From: Rhodospirillaceae bacterium UBA6219
GTDB taxonomy: Bacteria; Pseudomonadota; Alphaproteobacteria; Rhodospirillales; Magnetospirillaceae
Assembly (NCBI GenBank): GCA_002435715.1
Contig: DISD01000071.1
Location: forward strand, 4,066-31,738
Length of the DNA: 27,673 nt
Direction: 5' to 3'
The position numbers and the translations under genes were made by a program. Below the pieces are notes generated by a model. That model was not told the DNA's origin. It saw only the letters and a program-made list of their open reading frames with translations, and ran no database searches. This document shows positions 1 through 7,692 of this stretch, one piece after another (the first letter of the stretch is position 1; each line of letters starts with the position of its first letter).

Positions 1-546
1 AACCGCGACACCCTGATCATGACCATCACCGCCACCATCGCCGGCGCCATCGGCATGATCGCCAATTTCGGCCTTTTCTTTGGTGGCGGCCATCGCGACG
101 ACGAGGAAGGCGGTGGCAGCGGCCTGGGCATGTTGGGTGGAATCCTGATCGCCATCATCGCGCCCATGGCCGCCATGGTGGTGCAGATGGCCATTTCGCG
201 GACCCGTGAATATGCCGCCGATGCCGAAGGCGCGCGCATCTGCGGCAACCCGCTTTGGCTGGCCAACGCACTGGAACGCCTGGAACAGGCCGCCCATGCC
301 ATCCCCAACCCGCGGGCCGAACACAGCCCGGCCACCGCCCATCTGTTCATCGTCAACCCGCTGTCGGGTCGTGGTGTGGACAATCTGTTCTCGACCCACC
401 CCAACATGGCCAACCGGGTCGCCGCCCTGCGCGCCATGGCCGCCGAGGCCGGCATGACCTGGAACAATCGTGGTCCGGCCAGCCCGCCGGCCCCATCAGG
501 ACCGTGGGGACAATCCCACAAGCCCCGCAAAGGCCCCTGGGGATAA
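1..546 (+). CDS. htpX: HtpX membrane zinc metalloprotease (C-terminal part, cut by window edge)
   Basis: The open frame runs in from the left edge (N-R-D-T-L-I-M...) and ends at TAA 544-546, giving about 181 residues. HtpX is an inner-membrane M48 zinc endopeptidase that helps remove misfolded membrane proteins. The HEXXH zinc helix would lie just upstream and is not in the window. What is visible is the helix with the third zinc-ligand motif, SRTREYAADAEGA, preceded by two hydrophobic membrane segments separated by a Gly/Asp-rich loop. The tail pattern FSTHPNMANRVAAL is also typical of the family, which is usually about 280-300 residues. The Pro-rich C-terminal tail looks poorly conserved. 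rsmB follows after 36 bp on the same strand. Confidence 0.9.
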   Translation, partial: NRDTLIMTITATIAGAIGMIANFGLFFGGGHRDDEEGGGSGLGMLGGILIAIIAPMAAMVVQMAISRTREYAADAEGARICGNPLWLANALERLEQAAHAIPNPRAEHSPATAHLFIVNPLSGRGVDNLFSTHPNMANRVAALRAMAAEAGMTWNNRGPASPPAPSGPWGQSHKPRKGPWG

Positions 547-582
547 TGGATTCTTTGTCGCCAATGCTGTAAGGGAGGGGGC

Positions 583-1896
583 ATGACTCGCACGCCCTCT
601 CCCTCTTCCCGTCCCGCCGACCCCCGGGTCGTCGTCCTTGACCTGCTTGAAGCGGTTCTTGGCCACAAGAAGCTTCTGGACGAAGTCCTTGATTCCGATC
701 CGCGTCTGCCCAAGCTCAGCGAACGCGACCGTGGTTTCGCCCGTTTGCTGGTGGCCACCACCCTGCGCCGTCTGGGTCAGGTCGATGCCCTGATCGACCG
801 CTGTCTGGAACGTGGCCTGCCGGCCAAGGCGGTGCGCGTACGCAACATGCTGCGTATCGGCGCGGTGCAGTTGCTGGTTCTGCAGACCCCGCCCCATGCC
901 GCCATTTCCACCACGGTCGACCTGGCCAAGAATTCGTCCTTGGCCGGTTTCGCCAAACTGATCAACGCCGTCCTGCGTCGCCTGGACCGCGAAGGCCGTG
1001 ACTGGATGGCCGAACAGGACCCGGCCCGCCTGAACACACCAAGCTGGCTGTGGGAATCCTGGGTCGCGGCCTATGGCCCCGCGACCGCCACCGCCATCGC
1101 CGGTGCCCATCTGCTGGAAGCCCCGGTGGACATCACCGTCGCCGGCGATCCGGCCCTGTGGGTGGACCGTCTGCAGGCCGAGATCATGCCCACCGGCACG
1201 CTTCGCCGTTTTGGTGGCGGCGACATCACCCAATTGCCCGGCTTCGCCGAAGGGGCGTGGTGGGTCCAGGATCTGGCGGCGTCGCTGCCGGCCAAACTGA
1301 TGGGACCGGTCAAGGGCAAACGCGTCGCCGATCTGTGTGCCGCCCCCGGTGGCAAGGCGCTGCAATTGGCGGTGGCCGGTGCCGAGGTCACCGCCGTCGA
1401 CCGCTCGGCCAAGCGTATGATCCGCTTCCGCCGCAATCTGGAGCGATTGAAGCTGGCCGCCACCATCGTCGAAACCGACGTTGCCGGCTGGGCCCCGCCC
1501 GCCCCCTTCGATTGCGTCTTGCTGGACGCGCCCTGCACCGCCACCGGCACTTTCCGCCGTCATCCCGACGGGCCGCACCAAAAGGGTCCGGGCGACGTCG
1601 CCTATCTGGCCGACCAGCAACACGCTTTGCTGAAGGCCGCCGCCGCCATGCTGAAGCCCGGCGGAACCCTGGTCTATTGCGTCTGTTCGCTGGAGCCCCA
1701 GGAAGGCGAAGGACAGATCGAACGTTTGCTGGCTGGTGAAACCGGCTTGGTCCGTGATCCCATCTTGGGATCCGAAGTTCCCGGTTTGGAACAGGCGGTG
1801 ACGGCCCAAGGCGAAATCCGCACCCTGCCCCATTACCTGGGTGACAAGGGCGGCATGGACGCCTTTTTCATCGCCCGCCTCAGGCGTTCGGCATGA
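583..1896 (+). CDS. rsmB: 16S rRNA (cytosine-C5)-methyltransferase RsmB
   Basis: This 437-residue protein transfers a methyl group from SAM to C967 (E. coli numbering) of 16S rRNA in the cytoplasm. The N-terminal 140 or so residues form a NusB-like RNA-binding helical domain. The C-terminal Rossmann methyltransferase has SAM motif I ADLCAAPGGK (249-258). It also has motif IV DAPCTATG with Cys318, and motif VI YCVCSLEP with the likely nucleophile Cys368. Both catalytic cysteines of m5C methyltransferases are therefore present and the length is normal. A strong ribosome site (GGGAGGGGG) sits just before the ATG, which fixes the start. The stop overlaps the next gene's start as ATGA, suggesting translational coupling. 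RsmF/YebU-type relatives lack the NusB-like domain, so RsmB is preferred. Confidence 0.93.
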   Translation: MTRTPSPSSRPADPRVVVLDLLEAVLGHKKLLDEVLDSDPRLPKLSERDRGFARLLVATTLRRLGQVDALIDRCLERGLPAKAVRVRNMLRIGAVQLLVLQTPPHAAISTTVDLAKNSSLAGFAKLINAVLRRLDREGRDWMAEQDPARLNTPSWLWESWVAAYGPATATAIAGAHLLEAPVDITVAGDPALWVDRLQAEIMPTGTLRRFGGGDITQLPGFAEGAWWVQDLAASLPAKLMGPVKGKRVADLCAAPGGKALQLAVAGAEVTAVDRSAKRMIRFRRNLERLKLAATIVETDVAGWAPPAPFDCVLLDAPCTATGTFRRHPDGPHQKGPGDVAYLADQQHALLKAAAAMLKPGGTLVYCVCSLEPQEGEGQIERLLAGETGLVRDPILGSEVPGLEQAVTAQGEIRTLPHYLGDKGGMDAFFIARLRRSA

Positions 1897-3128
1897 ATTG
1901 GACGACCAAGTTCTCGTGGTCGGGCGCCGTGGCCATTCCGGCCTGGTTCCTGATCCCCGGATTTGGCTGTTACCTTCCCAATGCCCTGATCGTCGTGCTG
2001 AGTGTATGCGCCGCCGTCGGCTTGGCTGAAACCCTGTGGCGCCGTGATCGCTGGTACTTTCCCACGCGGGTCATCTGGATCATCCTGGCCTTGGCGGTCT
2101 GGGCCGCCATCACCGCCTTTTGGGCGCTGGATGCCGGGGCTGCCCTTAGGGGGGCCATCGGGTTGCTGGGTGTCGCCGTCATCCTGTTCATGCTGTGGCA
2201 GGCCAATTACCGCCTTTCCACCGTGGAAAGACGCAGGATCGCCGCCGCCTATTTGATCGGGATGTTCGTCGCCGTCGCCATGCTGAGCGTCGACATCTTT
2301 TCCAACGCCCAATTGGCGGCCTGGTTTCGTGACTACGACAACACCGATGTTTTTCAAAACGAACTGGCGCACCGCTCCCTCAATCGGGGCATCACGTTGC
2401 TGTGTTTCTACACCCCCCTATACATCCTGGTGGCCTGGCGCTGCACCACCCGGGCTTTGCGGTTGGGGACCCTGGCGGTGGGCGCCGTCGCCCTGGTCTA
2501 TTGTCTGAGCTGGGGCAAGGACGCCATCGTGCTGGCCGGCGCCTCCGCCTTGCTATGTGGCGCTTTCGCCCTACGGTCTTGGCAGGGGACACGCTGGCTG
2601 ATGATCGTCGGCTTTTGCACCTATGTGGTCGCCATTCCCTTCGTCACTCGCCTGATTCCGCCGCCGCAGGTCATCTGGGAAGAATTTCGCCATTTTCCGC
2701 CATCGCTGCAGCACCGGTTGTTCATCTGGAGCTTCACCAGCCAGCGGATCGCCGAAAAGCCGCTGCTGGGTTGGGGAATGAACTCGGCCAAGATCATTCC
2801 CGGCGGTGACCACGACGTGTCCGTCGGCTTGAGACAGAGCAAGCTGCTATGGCGCGCGCTTCCCCTGCATCCCCACAACGCCGTCTTGCAATGGTGGCTT
2901 GAATTAGGGCTGGTGGGGGCGCTGATCGCCACATTCGGCGTGACCAGCCTGATCACCGTCTTGTGGCGACGCAGGGATTCCGCGGCACGCATCGCCGGTG
3001 CCGCCAGTCTGGGGGCCGCCATGGTGGTTTCCTTGCTCAGTTTCGGCGCCTGGCAAAGTTGGTGGCTGGCCGGTATGGTCATCGTCGCCTGGATGTTCAA
3101 AATCCTCGATCCACTTGACCAAGCTTAA
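1893..3128 (+). CDS. O-antigen ligase / Wzy_C family polytopic membrane protein
   Basis: This 411-residue, very hydrophobic protein has about 10-12 predicted membrane segments. It belongs by pattern to the O-antigen ligase/polymerase (WaaL/Wzy_C) superfamily, which transfers lipid-linked glycans at the periplasmic face of the inner membrane. The strongest signal is the block around residues 325-345, PLHPHNAVLQWWLELGLVGA, the His-containing motif of the large periplasmic loop region, followed by more membrane helices. The basic loop upstream also has the conserved aspect QHRLFIWSFTSQRIAEKPLLG. It overlaps rsmB by 4 bp and is probably co-translated with it, although the two are functionally unrelated. 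Sequence alone cannot tell a lipid-A-core ligase from a polymerase or a glycoprotein oligosaccharyltransferase. Confidence 0.8.
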   Translation: MNWTTKFSWSGAVAIPAWFLIPGFGCYLPNALIVVLSVCAAVGLAETLWRRDRWYFPTRVIWIILALAVWAAITAFWALDAGAALRGAIGLLGVAVILFMLWQANYRLSTVERRRIAAAYLIGMFVAVAMLSVDIFSNAQLAAWFRDYDNTDVFQNELAHRSLNRGITLLCFYTPLYILVAWRCTTRALRLGTLAVGAVALVYCLSWGKDAIVLAGASALLCGAFALRSWQGTRWLMIVGFCTYVVAIPFVTRLIPPPQVIWEEFRHFPPSLQHRLFIWSFTSQRIAEKPLLGWGMNSAKIIPGGDHDVSVGLRQSKLLWRALPLHPHNAVLQWWLELGLVGALIATFGVTSLITVLWRRRDSAARIAGAASLGAAMVVSLLSFGAWQSWWLAGMVIVAWMFKILDPLDQA

Positions 3129-3149
3129 TTCTGGCTGCTGCGCCGCACC

Positions 3150-3167
3150 CTATACTAGGATCGTTCC
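3150..3167 (+). promoter_or_regulatory. Candidate -10 region and start-site motif of moaA
   Basis: TATACT (3151-3156) is a near-consensus -10 box in the short gap between the ligase gene and moaA, 33 bp before the moaA ATG. The 18 bases CTATACTAGGATCGTTCC match the region before nadK at 15 of 18 positions, and the distance to the start codon is almost the same (39 and 40 bp). No convincing -35 hexamer is seen at 16-18 bp spacing, so activation or an extended element may be needed. This is a reading of the sequence, not mapped. Confidence 0.45.
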
Positions 3168-3188
3168 AGTTTCCTTCTGGGGTTCGCC

Positions 3189-4175
3189 ATGATCGATCCG
3201 TTCGGTCGTTTTGTCAGTTATCTCCGCGTCTCGGTCACCGACCGCTGCGACCTTCGCTGTGTCTATTGCATGGCCGAGGATATGAGCTTTTTGCCCAAAT
3301 CCGACGTGCTGAGCCTGGAAGAGCTGGAACGTCTTTGCACCGCCTTTGTCCGCAAGGGTGTGCGCCGCATCCGCCTGACCGGCGGCGAGCCGCTGGTTCG
3401 CCGTAATATCATGAACCTGATCACCAATATCGGGGAATTGGTCAAATCCGGCGCCATGGACGAATTGACGCTCACCACCAACGGCACCCAATTGGCGAAA
3501 TACGCCGAAGGCTTGGTGCAAGCCGGAATGCGCCGCATCAACGTGTCGTTGGACACCCTGGATGCCGACAAGTTCACCGCCGTCACCCGCTGGGGCAAGC
3601 TGGACCAGGTCCTGGACGGCATCATGGCGGCCAAGCAGGCCGGTCTGGCCATCAAGATCAACACGGTGGCGCTGAAGGGCGTCAACGATAATGAATACGA
3701 CCATCTGGTGGAATGGTGCGGCAGCAACGACTTTGATTTGTGCCTGATCGAAACCATGCCCATGGGCGAAGTCCACAGCGATCGCATGGAGCAATATCTG
3801 CCGCTGTCGCAGGTGCGCCAATCGTTGTCGCGCCATTGGACGCTTCACGAAACCGATTACCGGACCGGTGGGCCCGCCCGCTATGTCCAGGTGGCCGAAA
3901 CCGGTCGCCGTGTCGGCTTCATCACCCCGATGACCCATAATTTCTGTGAATCGTGCAACCGCGTGCGCATCACCTGCACCGGCACACTTTATATGTGCCT
4001 GGGCCAAGAGGACGCGGTTGATTTGCGCGCCCCCTTGCGGCGCAGCGAAGGCGACGAAGCCCTGGAACGGGCCATCGACGACGCCATCGCCAAAAAACCC
4101 AAAGGACACGATTTCATCATCGAGCGCGGTGCGATTCCGGCCGTCGGCCGGCATATGAGCGTGACGGGGGGCTGA
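3189..4175 (+). CDS. moaA: GTP 3',8-cyclase MoaA (molybdenum cofactor biosynthesis)
   Basis: MoaA is a radical-SAM enzyme that converts GTP to 3',8-cyclo-GTP, the first step of molybdopterin synthesis with MoaC. The 328-residue protein has the N-terminal cluster motif C20-x3-C24-x2-C27 (TDRCDLRCVYCM) and GGEP at 65-68. The second, substrate-binding cluster is C253-x2-C256-x13-C270 (NFCESCNRVRITC onward). The protein ends in Gly-Gly, as functional MoaA proteins do. Length and motif order are those of the family, so it looks intact. It stands alone: no other moa or moe genes are in the window, and its neighbours are a glycan ligase and nadK. A likely promoter of its own lies at 3150-3167. Confidence 0.95.
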   Translation: MIDPFGRFVSYLRVSVTDRCDLRCVYCMAEDMSFLPKSDVLSLEELERLCTAFVRKGVRRIRLTGGEPLVRRNIMNLITNIGELVKSGAMDELTLTTNGTQLAKYAEGLVQAGMRRINVSLDTLDADKFTAVTRWGKLDQVLDGIMAAKQAGLAIKINTVALKGVNDNEYDHLVEWCGSNDFDLCLIETMPMGEVHSDRMEQYLPLSQVRQSLSRHWTLHETDYRTGGPARYVQVAETGRRVGFITPMTHNFCESCNRVRITCTGTLYMCLGQEDAVDLRAPLRRSEGDEALERAIDDAIAKKPKGHDFIIERGAIPAVGRHMSVTGG

Positions 4176-4189
4176 TCCCTTCCTATACT
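4161..4189 (+). promoter_or_regulatory. Candidate promoter of the nadK-pseG operon
   Basis: GTGACG (4161-4166, still inside the moaA 3' end) and TATACT (4184-4189) are separated by 17 bp, a standard sigma-70 arrangement. The -10 is followed by GGGGTCGTCCC, matching the segment downstream of the moaA -10. A start near 4196 would give a leader of about 27 nt before the nadK ATG at 4223. Unmapped; inferred from sequence only. Confidence 0.5.
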
Positions 4190-4222
4190 GGGGTCGTCCC
4201 GCAGCCACGTCGCGCCGCCGCC

Positions 4223-4990
4223 ATGTATTACAACAAGATCGCCTTCGTCGCCGCCGAATCCCCTGCGGCTCAGGTCGCCTTGACGCGGTTGTTGAACAAT
4301 TACCCCCACGTGCCCCCGGAACAGGCGGAGGTGATCGTCGCCCTGGGCGGCGATGGTTTCGTCCTGGAAACCCTGCACCGCTGGATCGACCGCAAGGTGC
4401 CCATCTATGGCATGAACCGGGGCACCGTCGGCTTTTTGATGAATTCCTTCCGCGAACACGGTCTGGTCGACCGCCTGCACAAAGCGCAGCCGGTGGTGCT
4501 GCACCCGTTGCGCATGAAAGCGCGGCTGGCCGACGGTTCGGAAGTGGAAGCCCTGGCCATCAACGAAGTCTCGCTGTTCCGCCAAACCCGTCAGGCGGCC
4601 AAGATCCGCATCCGCATCGACGGCAAGGAACGCATGGACGAACTGATCTGCGACGGCGTCATGGTCGCCACCGCCGCCGGTTCCACCGCCTATAACCTGT
4701 CGGCCCACGGCCCCATCATCCCCATGGGATCGGACATTCTGGCGCTCACCCCCATTTCCGCCTTCCGCCCCCGGCGCTGGCGCGGTGCTTTGCTGCCCAA
4801 GCATGCCCGGGTCAACTTCCAGATTCTGGAAACCGGCAAGCGCCCGGTCTCGGCGGTGGCCGATTACACCGAGGCCCGCGACGTGGTGGAAGTGGACGTG
4901 CGCGAAGACCGCAGCGTCGGGCTGACCTTGCTGTTCGACCCCGAACACAATCTGGAAGAACGCATCCTGGCCGAGCAGTTCCAGTCGTGA
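4223..4990 (+). CDS. nadK: NAD kinase
   Basis: The enzyme phosphorylates NAD to NADP and is the sole source of cellular NADP in most bacteria. The 255-residue protein carries the family hallmark GGDG at 42-45 (ALGGDGFVLETLH). It also has the GMNRGTVGFLMN block, the NE pair (AINEVSLFRQ) and the glycine-rich AGSTAYNLSAHGPI segment, which shapes the NAD and ATP sites. It has the short form typical of alphaproteobacteria. The start MYYNKIAFVA is placed by the beta strand that normally opens the fold. The TGA stop overlaps the GTG start of the next gene as GTGA, so it appears to head a translationally coupled run ending in pseG. No connection between NAD kinase and the downstream sugar genes is known to me. 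Confidence 0.93.
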   Translation: MYYNKIAFVAAESPAAQVALTRLLNNYPHVPPEQAEVIVALGGDGFVLETLHRWIDRKVPIYGMNRGTVGFLMNSFREHGLVDRLHKAQPVVLHPLRMKARLADGSEVEALAINEVSLFRQTRQAAKIRIRIDGKERMDELICDGVMVATAAGSTAYNLSAHGPIIPMGSDILALTPISAFRPRRWRGALLPKHARVNFQILETGKRPVSAVADYTEARDVVEVDVREDRSVGLTLLFDPEHNLEERILAEQFQS

Positions 4991-6027
4991 GCTGGAAAGC
5001 CGTCCTGCTGGCCCTGGCCTTGGGGGCGACGGGCGGAACCCTGTTTTTCCTGGCCGATCTGCCGCTTCCTTGGATGCTGGGCGCCATGACCGCCTGCATC
5101 ATCGCCGCCTTGGCCGGGGCCAAGCCCGGCATGGCCGGTCCCTTGCGCAATACCATGCTGGCGGTGCTCGGCGTAATGCTGGGCAGCGCCTTCACCCCCG
5201 ACCTGCTGCGGCAAGCCCGGGATTGGGCCCCTTCCCTGGCCGCCTTGTTCGCCGCCATGGCCCTGGCCACCTTCCTGGTCATGGCCTATCTGCGCCGTAT
5301 TGGCGGCATGAACGTCCCCACCGCCTATTTTTCCGCCGCCCCCGGCGGGGTCAACGAAATGGTGATGACCGGCGGCGCCATGGGGGGCGACGAACGGACC
5401 ATCGCGCTGATCCATTTCCTGCGCATCTTGTTGATCGTCTTCACCATTCCCGTTGGTTTCCGTCTGGTGACCGGCATCCACGGCGCCCCCATGAGCCGAT
5501 CCATGGGCAGCCTGGTCGACTTGCCGCTGATCGATGCCGGACTGTTGCTGGCCTGCGCCGTGGCCGGCGCCGTGCTGGGACGTCTGGCGCGCTTCCCCGC
5601 CGCCACCCTGACCGGTCCCATGGCGGCGTCCTCGGTCATCCATATCCTGGGGCTGACCGCGTCCCATCCGCCGGCCGAACTGGTCATCGCCGCCCAGGTG
5701 GTCACCGGGGCGGGGTTGGGGTGCCGCATGGTCGGGCTGAATTGGCGGCATCTGCTGGCGGCGGCCCGCATTGCCCTGGGATCAACCATGATCCTGATCA
5801 TTATCAGTGCCGGTCTGGCCGGATTGTTGGCGTGGCTGACCCCGTTGCCGTTTTCCATGCTGCTGCTGGCCTTCGTTCCCGGCGGCATCGCCGAGATGTG
5901 CCTGATCGCGCTGGCCATGGGTCAGGACGTGGCCTTTGTCTCGACACATCACGTGGTGCGCGTCATCCTGGTTATCGCCTGCGCCCCACTGGCTTTCCGT
6001 CTGTTCAAACCGTGGTTCCAGCGATGA
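4987..6027 (+). CDS. AbrB-family (ammonia monooxygenase/AbrB) integral membrane protein
   Basis: This 346-residue protein appears to be built from two similar halves, each with several membrane helices. Each half contains a Gly/Pro-rich signature: PLPWMLGAM near the N terminus, FSAAPGGVNEMV mid-protein and LAFVPGGIAEMCLIALA near the end. This is the pattern of the AbrB/putative ammonia monooxygenase membrane family (not the AbrB DNA-binding regulator), whose transport substrate is unknown. The start is GTG, overlapping the nadK stop by 4 bp, and the stop overlaps the cupin ATG by 4 bp, so expression is probably coupled. The family assignment is fairly safe; the function is unknown. Confidence 0.78.
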   Translation: MSWKAVLLALALGATGGTLFFLADLPLPWMLGAMTACIIAALAGAKPGMAGPLRNTMLAVLGVMLGSAFTPDLLRQARDWAPSLAALFAAMALATFLVMAYLRRIGGMNVPTAYFSAAPGGVNEMVMTGGAMGGDERTIALIHFLRILLIVFTIPVGFRLVTGIHGAPMSRSMGSLVDLPLIDAGLLLACAVAGAVLGRLARFPAATLTGPMAASSVIHILGLTASHPPAELVIAAQVVTGAGLGCRMVGLNWRHLLAAARIALGSTMILIIISAGLAGLLAWLTPLPFSMLLLAFVPGGIAEMCLIALAMGQDVAFVSTHHVVRVILVIACAPLAFRLFKPWFQR

Positions 6028-6497
6028 AATCCATAAGCGCCGAAAACCTGCACGATCTGGCGGCCCAGGCCCGGGCCGTCCCCCGTCTGCGCAAGAACCT
6101 GAACCTGCACGACCAGTTGGAAGACCCCATCCAACGGCTGTTGAACGCCTTGCAACCGGGCACCTATATCCGCCCGCATCGACATCCGCCGGGGGTCTGG
6201 GAAACCTTTATCCTGCTGCAGGGACGCTGTGCCATCTTGCTGTTCGACGATGCCGGCTGCATCAGCGAACGCCTGGAATTGTCGGCCGACGGCACTCTCA
6301 TCGCGGAAATCCCCACCGATACCTGGCACAGCGTCGTCGCCTTGAGCCCCGCCACCTTGGTGCTTGAGATCAAGCCCGGCCCCTATGTCCCCGGCGTTTT
6401 CACCGATTGGTCCCCCGAGGAAACCAGCCCCCAGGCCCAGGATTGCCTGCGTTGGTTGGAACAGGCGCAACCCGGCCAAAGTTATGTCCATGACTGA
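6024..6497 (+). CDS. WbuC-like cupin-fold metalloprotein
   Basis: This 157-residue single-domain protein has cupin motifs. The first is around PHRHPPGVWETFILLQGR, with two His and a Glu as likely metal ligands. The second is around PTDTWHSVVAL, giving a third His. The N-terminal RKNLNLH segment also resembles WbuC, a protein of unknown function found in O-antigen clusters. The ATG lies inside a longer open frame antisense in nature to nothing but offset from the AbrB-family gene. It was chosen because it forms an ATGA overlap with that gene's stop and because the cupin similarity begins there. It sits directly before pseC and overlaps it. A sugar-isomerase or sensor role is possible but unproven. 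Confidence 0.75.
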   Translation: MKSISAENLHDLAAQARAVPRLRKNLNLHDQLEDPIQRLLNALQPGTYIRPHRHPPGVWETFILLQGRCAILLFDDAGCISERLELSADGTLIAEIPTDTWHSVVALSPATLVLEIKPGPYVPGVFTDWSPEETSPQAQDCLRWLEQAQPGQSYVHD

Positions 6498-7692
6498 GCT
6501 GCCTTTCCTGCCCTATGGCCGCCAAAGTATCGACGAGGACGACATCGCCGCGGTGAACGCGGTCCTGCGCAGCGATTATCTGACCACCGGACCGGCCTCG
6601 GTCCGATTCGACGAAATGCTGGCGCAAACCACCGGGGCACGACACGCCATCGGCTGCGCCAACGGGACCGCCGCCTTGCATCTGGCCGCCTTGGCCCTGG
6701 GTCTGGGGCCCGGCGATTGCGTCGTCGTTCCCGCCATCACCTTTACCGCCACCGCCAATGCCGCCCGGTTCGTCGGCGCCCAGGTGGAATTCGCCGATGT
6801 GGACCCGTCCACCGGCCTGATGCGGGTGGAAGACGCCCGCGCCGCCATCACCCGGGCCCAAGCCAGGGGCTGGAAGGTCCGGGCCCTGTTCCCGGTTCAT
6901 CTGGCCGGTCAAATCTGTGACATGGCCGGGCTGGGGCAACTGGCGGCCGAGTATGATCTGGTGATGGTCGAGGATGCCTGCCACGCCATCGGCGGAGTGT
7001 TCGAAGGCCATCGGGTCGGCGACGGCGCCTTTTCGACGATGGCGGTGTTTTCCTTCCACCCGGTCAAGACCATCGCCATGGGGGAAGGCGGCGCCATCGT
7101 CACCAATAACGACGATCTGGCGCAAAAGCTGCGTGACCTGCGCGCCCATGGCATCACCCGCGACCCGCAACGTTTCCGACGCCCCGATCTGGCCTTCGAT
7201 GCCGACGGCAAGACCAATCCCTGGCATTACGAAATGCTGGATCTGGGCTTCAATTACCGCCTGTCTGACATCGCCTGTGCCCTGGGCCTGTCGCAATTGA
7301 GCAAATTACCCGCCTTCGTCGCCCGCCGCGCCCAATTGGTCGCCCGTTACGACCGTCTGCTGGCGCCGCTGGCCCCCATCCTGTTCCCCACCAACCGCTG
7401 CCCACGGCAAAATCCCGGCTGGCACCTTTATGTCGCCCTGGTGGATTTCGACACCCTGGGGCGGACGCGGGCCCAGGTGATGGACAGCTTGCGGGCCAAA
7501 GGCATCGGCACCCAGGTGCATTACATCCCGGTGCCCCATCAGCCCTATTACGTCGATCTTTACGGCCGCCCCGATCTTCCCGGCGCCGAATCCTATTTCC
7601 AGCGTTGTCTCAGCCTGCCGCTTTACCCGGATCTTGACGATGCCGACCAGGACCGGGTGGTGGACGCATTGTTCCAGGAATTGCGCCGATGA
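6490..7692 (+). CDS. pseC: UDP-4-amino-4,6-dideoxy-N-acetyl-beta-L-altrosamine transaminase PseC
   Basis: PseC is a PLP-dependent DegT/DnrJ/EryC1-type aminotransferase and the second enzyme of CMP-pseudaminic acid synthesis. The opening LPYGRQSIDEDDIAAVNAVL is the characteristic PseC N terminus. The PLP lysine is expected at Lys193 in SFHPVKTIAMGEGG. The phosphate-binding region is NGTAALHLAA (58-67), and the cofactor aspartate is Asp162 in VEDACHAIGG. Length is normal at about 400 residues. Two in-frame ATGs compete, at 6484 and 6490, both overlapping the cupin stop. 6490 is preferred because it gives the shorter overlap, but there is no clear ribosome site. pseG follows with an ATGA overlap, which strongly supports the pathway call. 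Confidence 0.88.
   Translation: MTELPFLPYGRQSIDEDDIAAVNAVLRSDYLTTGPASVRFDEMLAQTTGARHAIGCANGTAALHLAALALGLGPGDCVVVPAITFTATANAARFVGAQVEFADVDPSTGLMRVEDARAAITRAQARGWKVRALFPVHLAGQICDMAGLGQLAAEYDLVMVEDACHAIGGVFEGHRVGDGAFSTMAVFSFHPVKTIAMGEGGAIVTNNDDLAQKLRDLRAHGITRDPQRFRRPDLAFDADGKTNPWHYEMLDLGFNYRLSDIACALGLSQLSKLPAFVARRAQLVARYDRLLAPLAPILFPTNRCPRQNPGWHLYVALVDFDTLGRTRAQVMDSLRAKGIGTQVHYIPVPHQPYYVDLYGRPDLPGAESYFQRCLSLPLYPDLDDADQDRVVDALFQELRR

Noticed and set aside
496..1833. 445-residue open frame on the minus strand across rsmB
   Set aside because: It is antisense to a clear RsmB with all catalytic motifs. The product is a Gly/Gln-rich low-complexity sequence typical of GC-rich shadow frames.
4300..4315. 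CACGTG inside nadK as a second parS
   Set aside because: The flanks do not extend the palindrome to the TGTTTC/GAAACA arms, so it is a chance E-box-like hexamer.
5070..6023. N-terminal 318 residues of a 475-residue plus-strand frame ending in the cupin
   Set aside because: This part overlaps the AbrB-family gene in another frame and is Arg/His/Pro-rich. Only the last 157 residues (from 6024) look like a real protein, so it is not a fusion.
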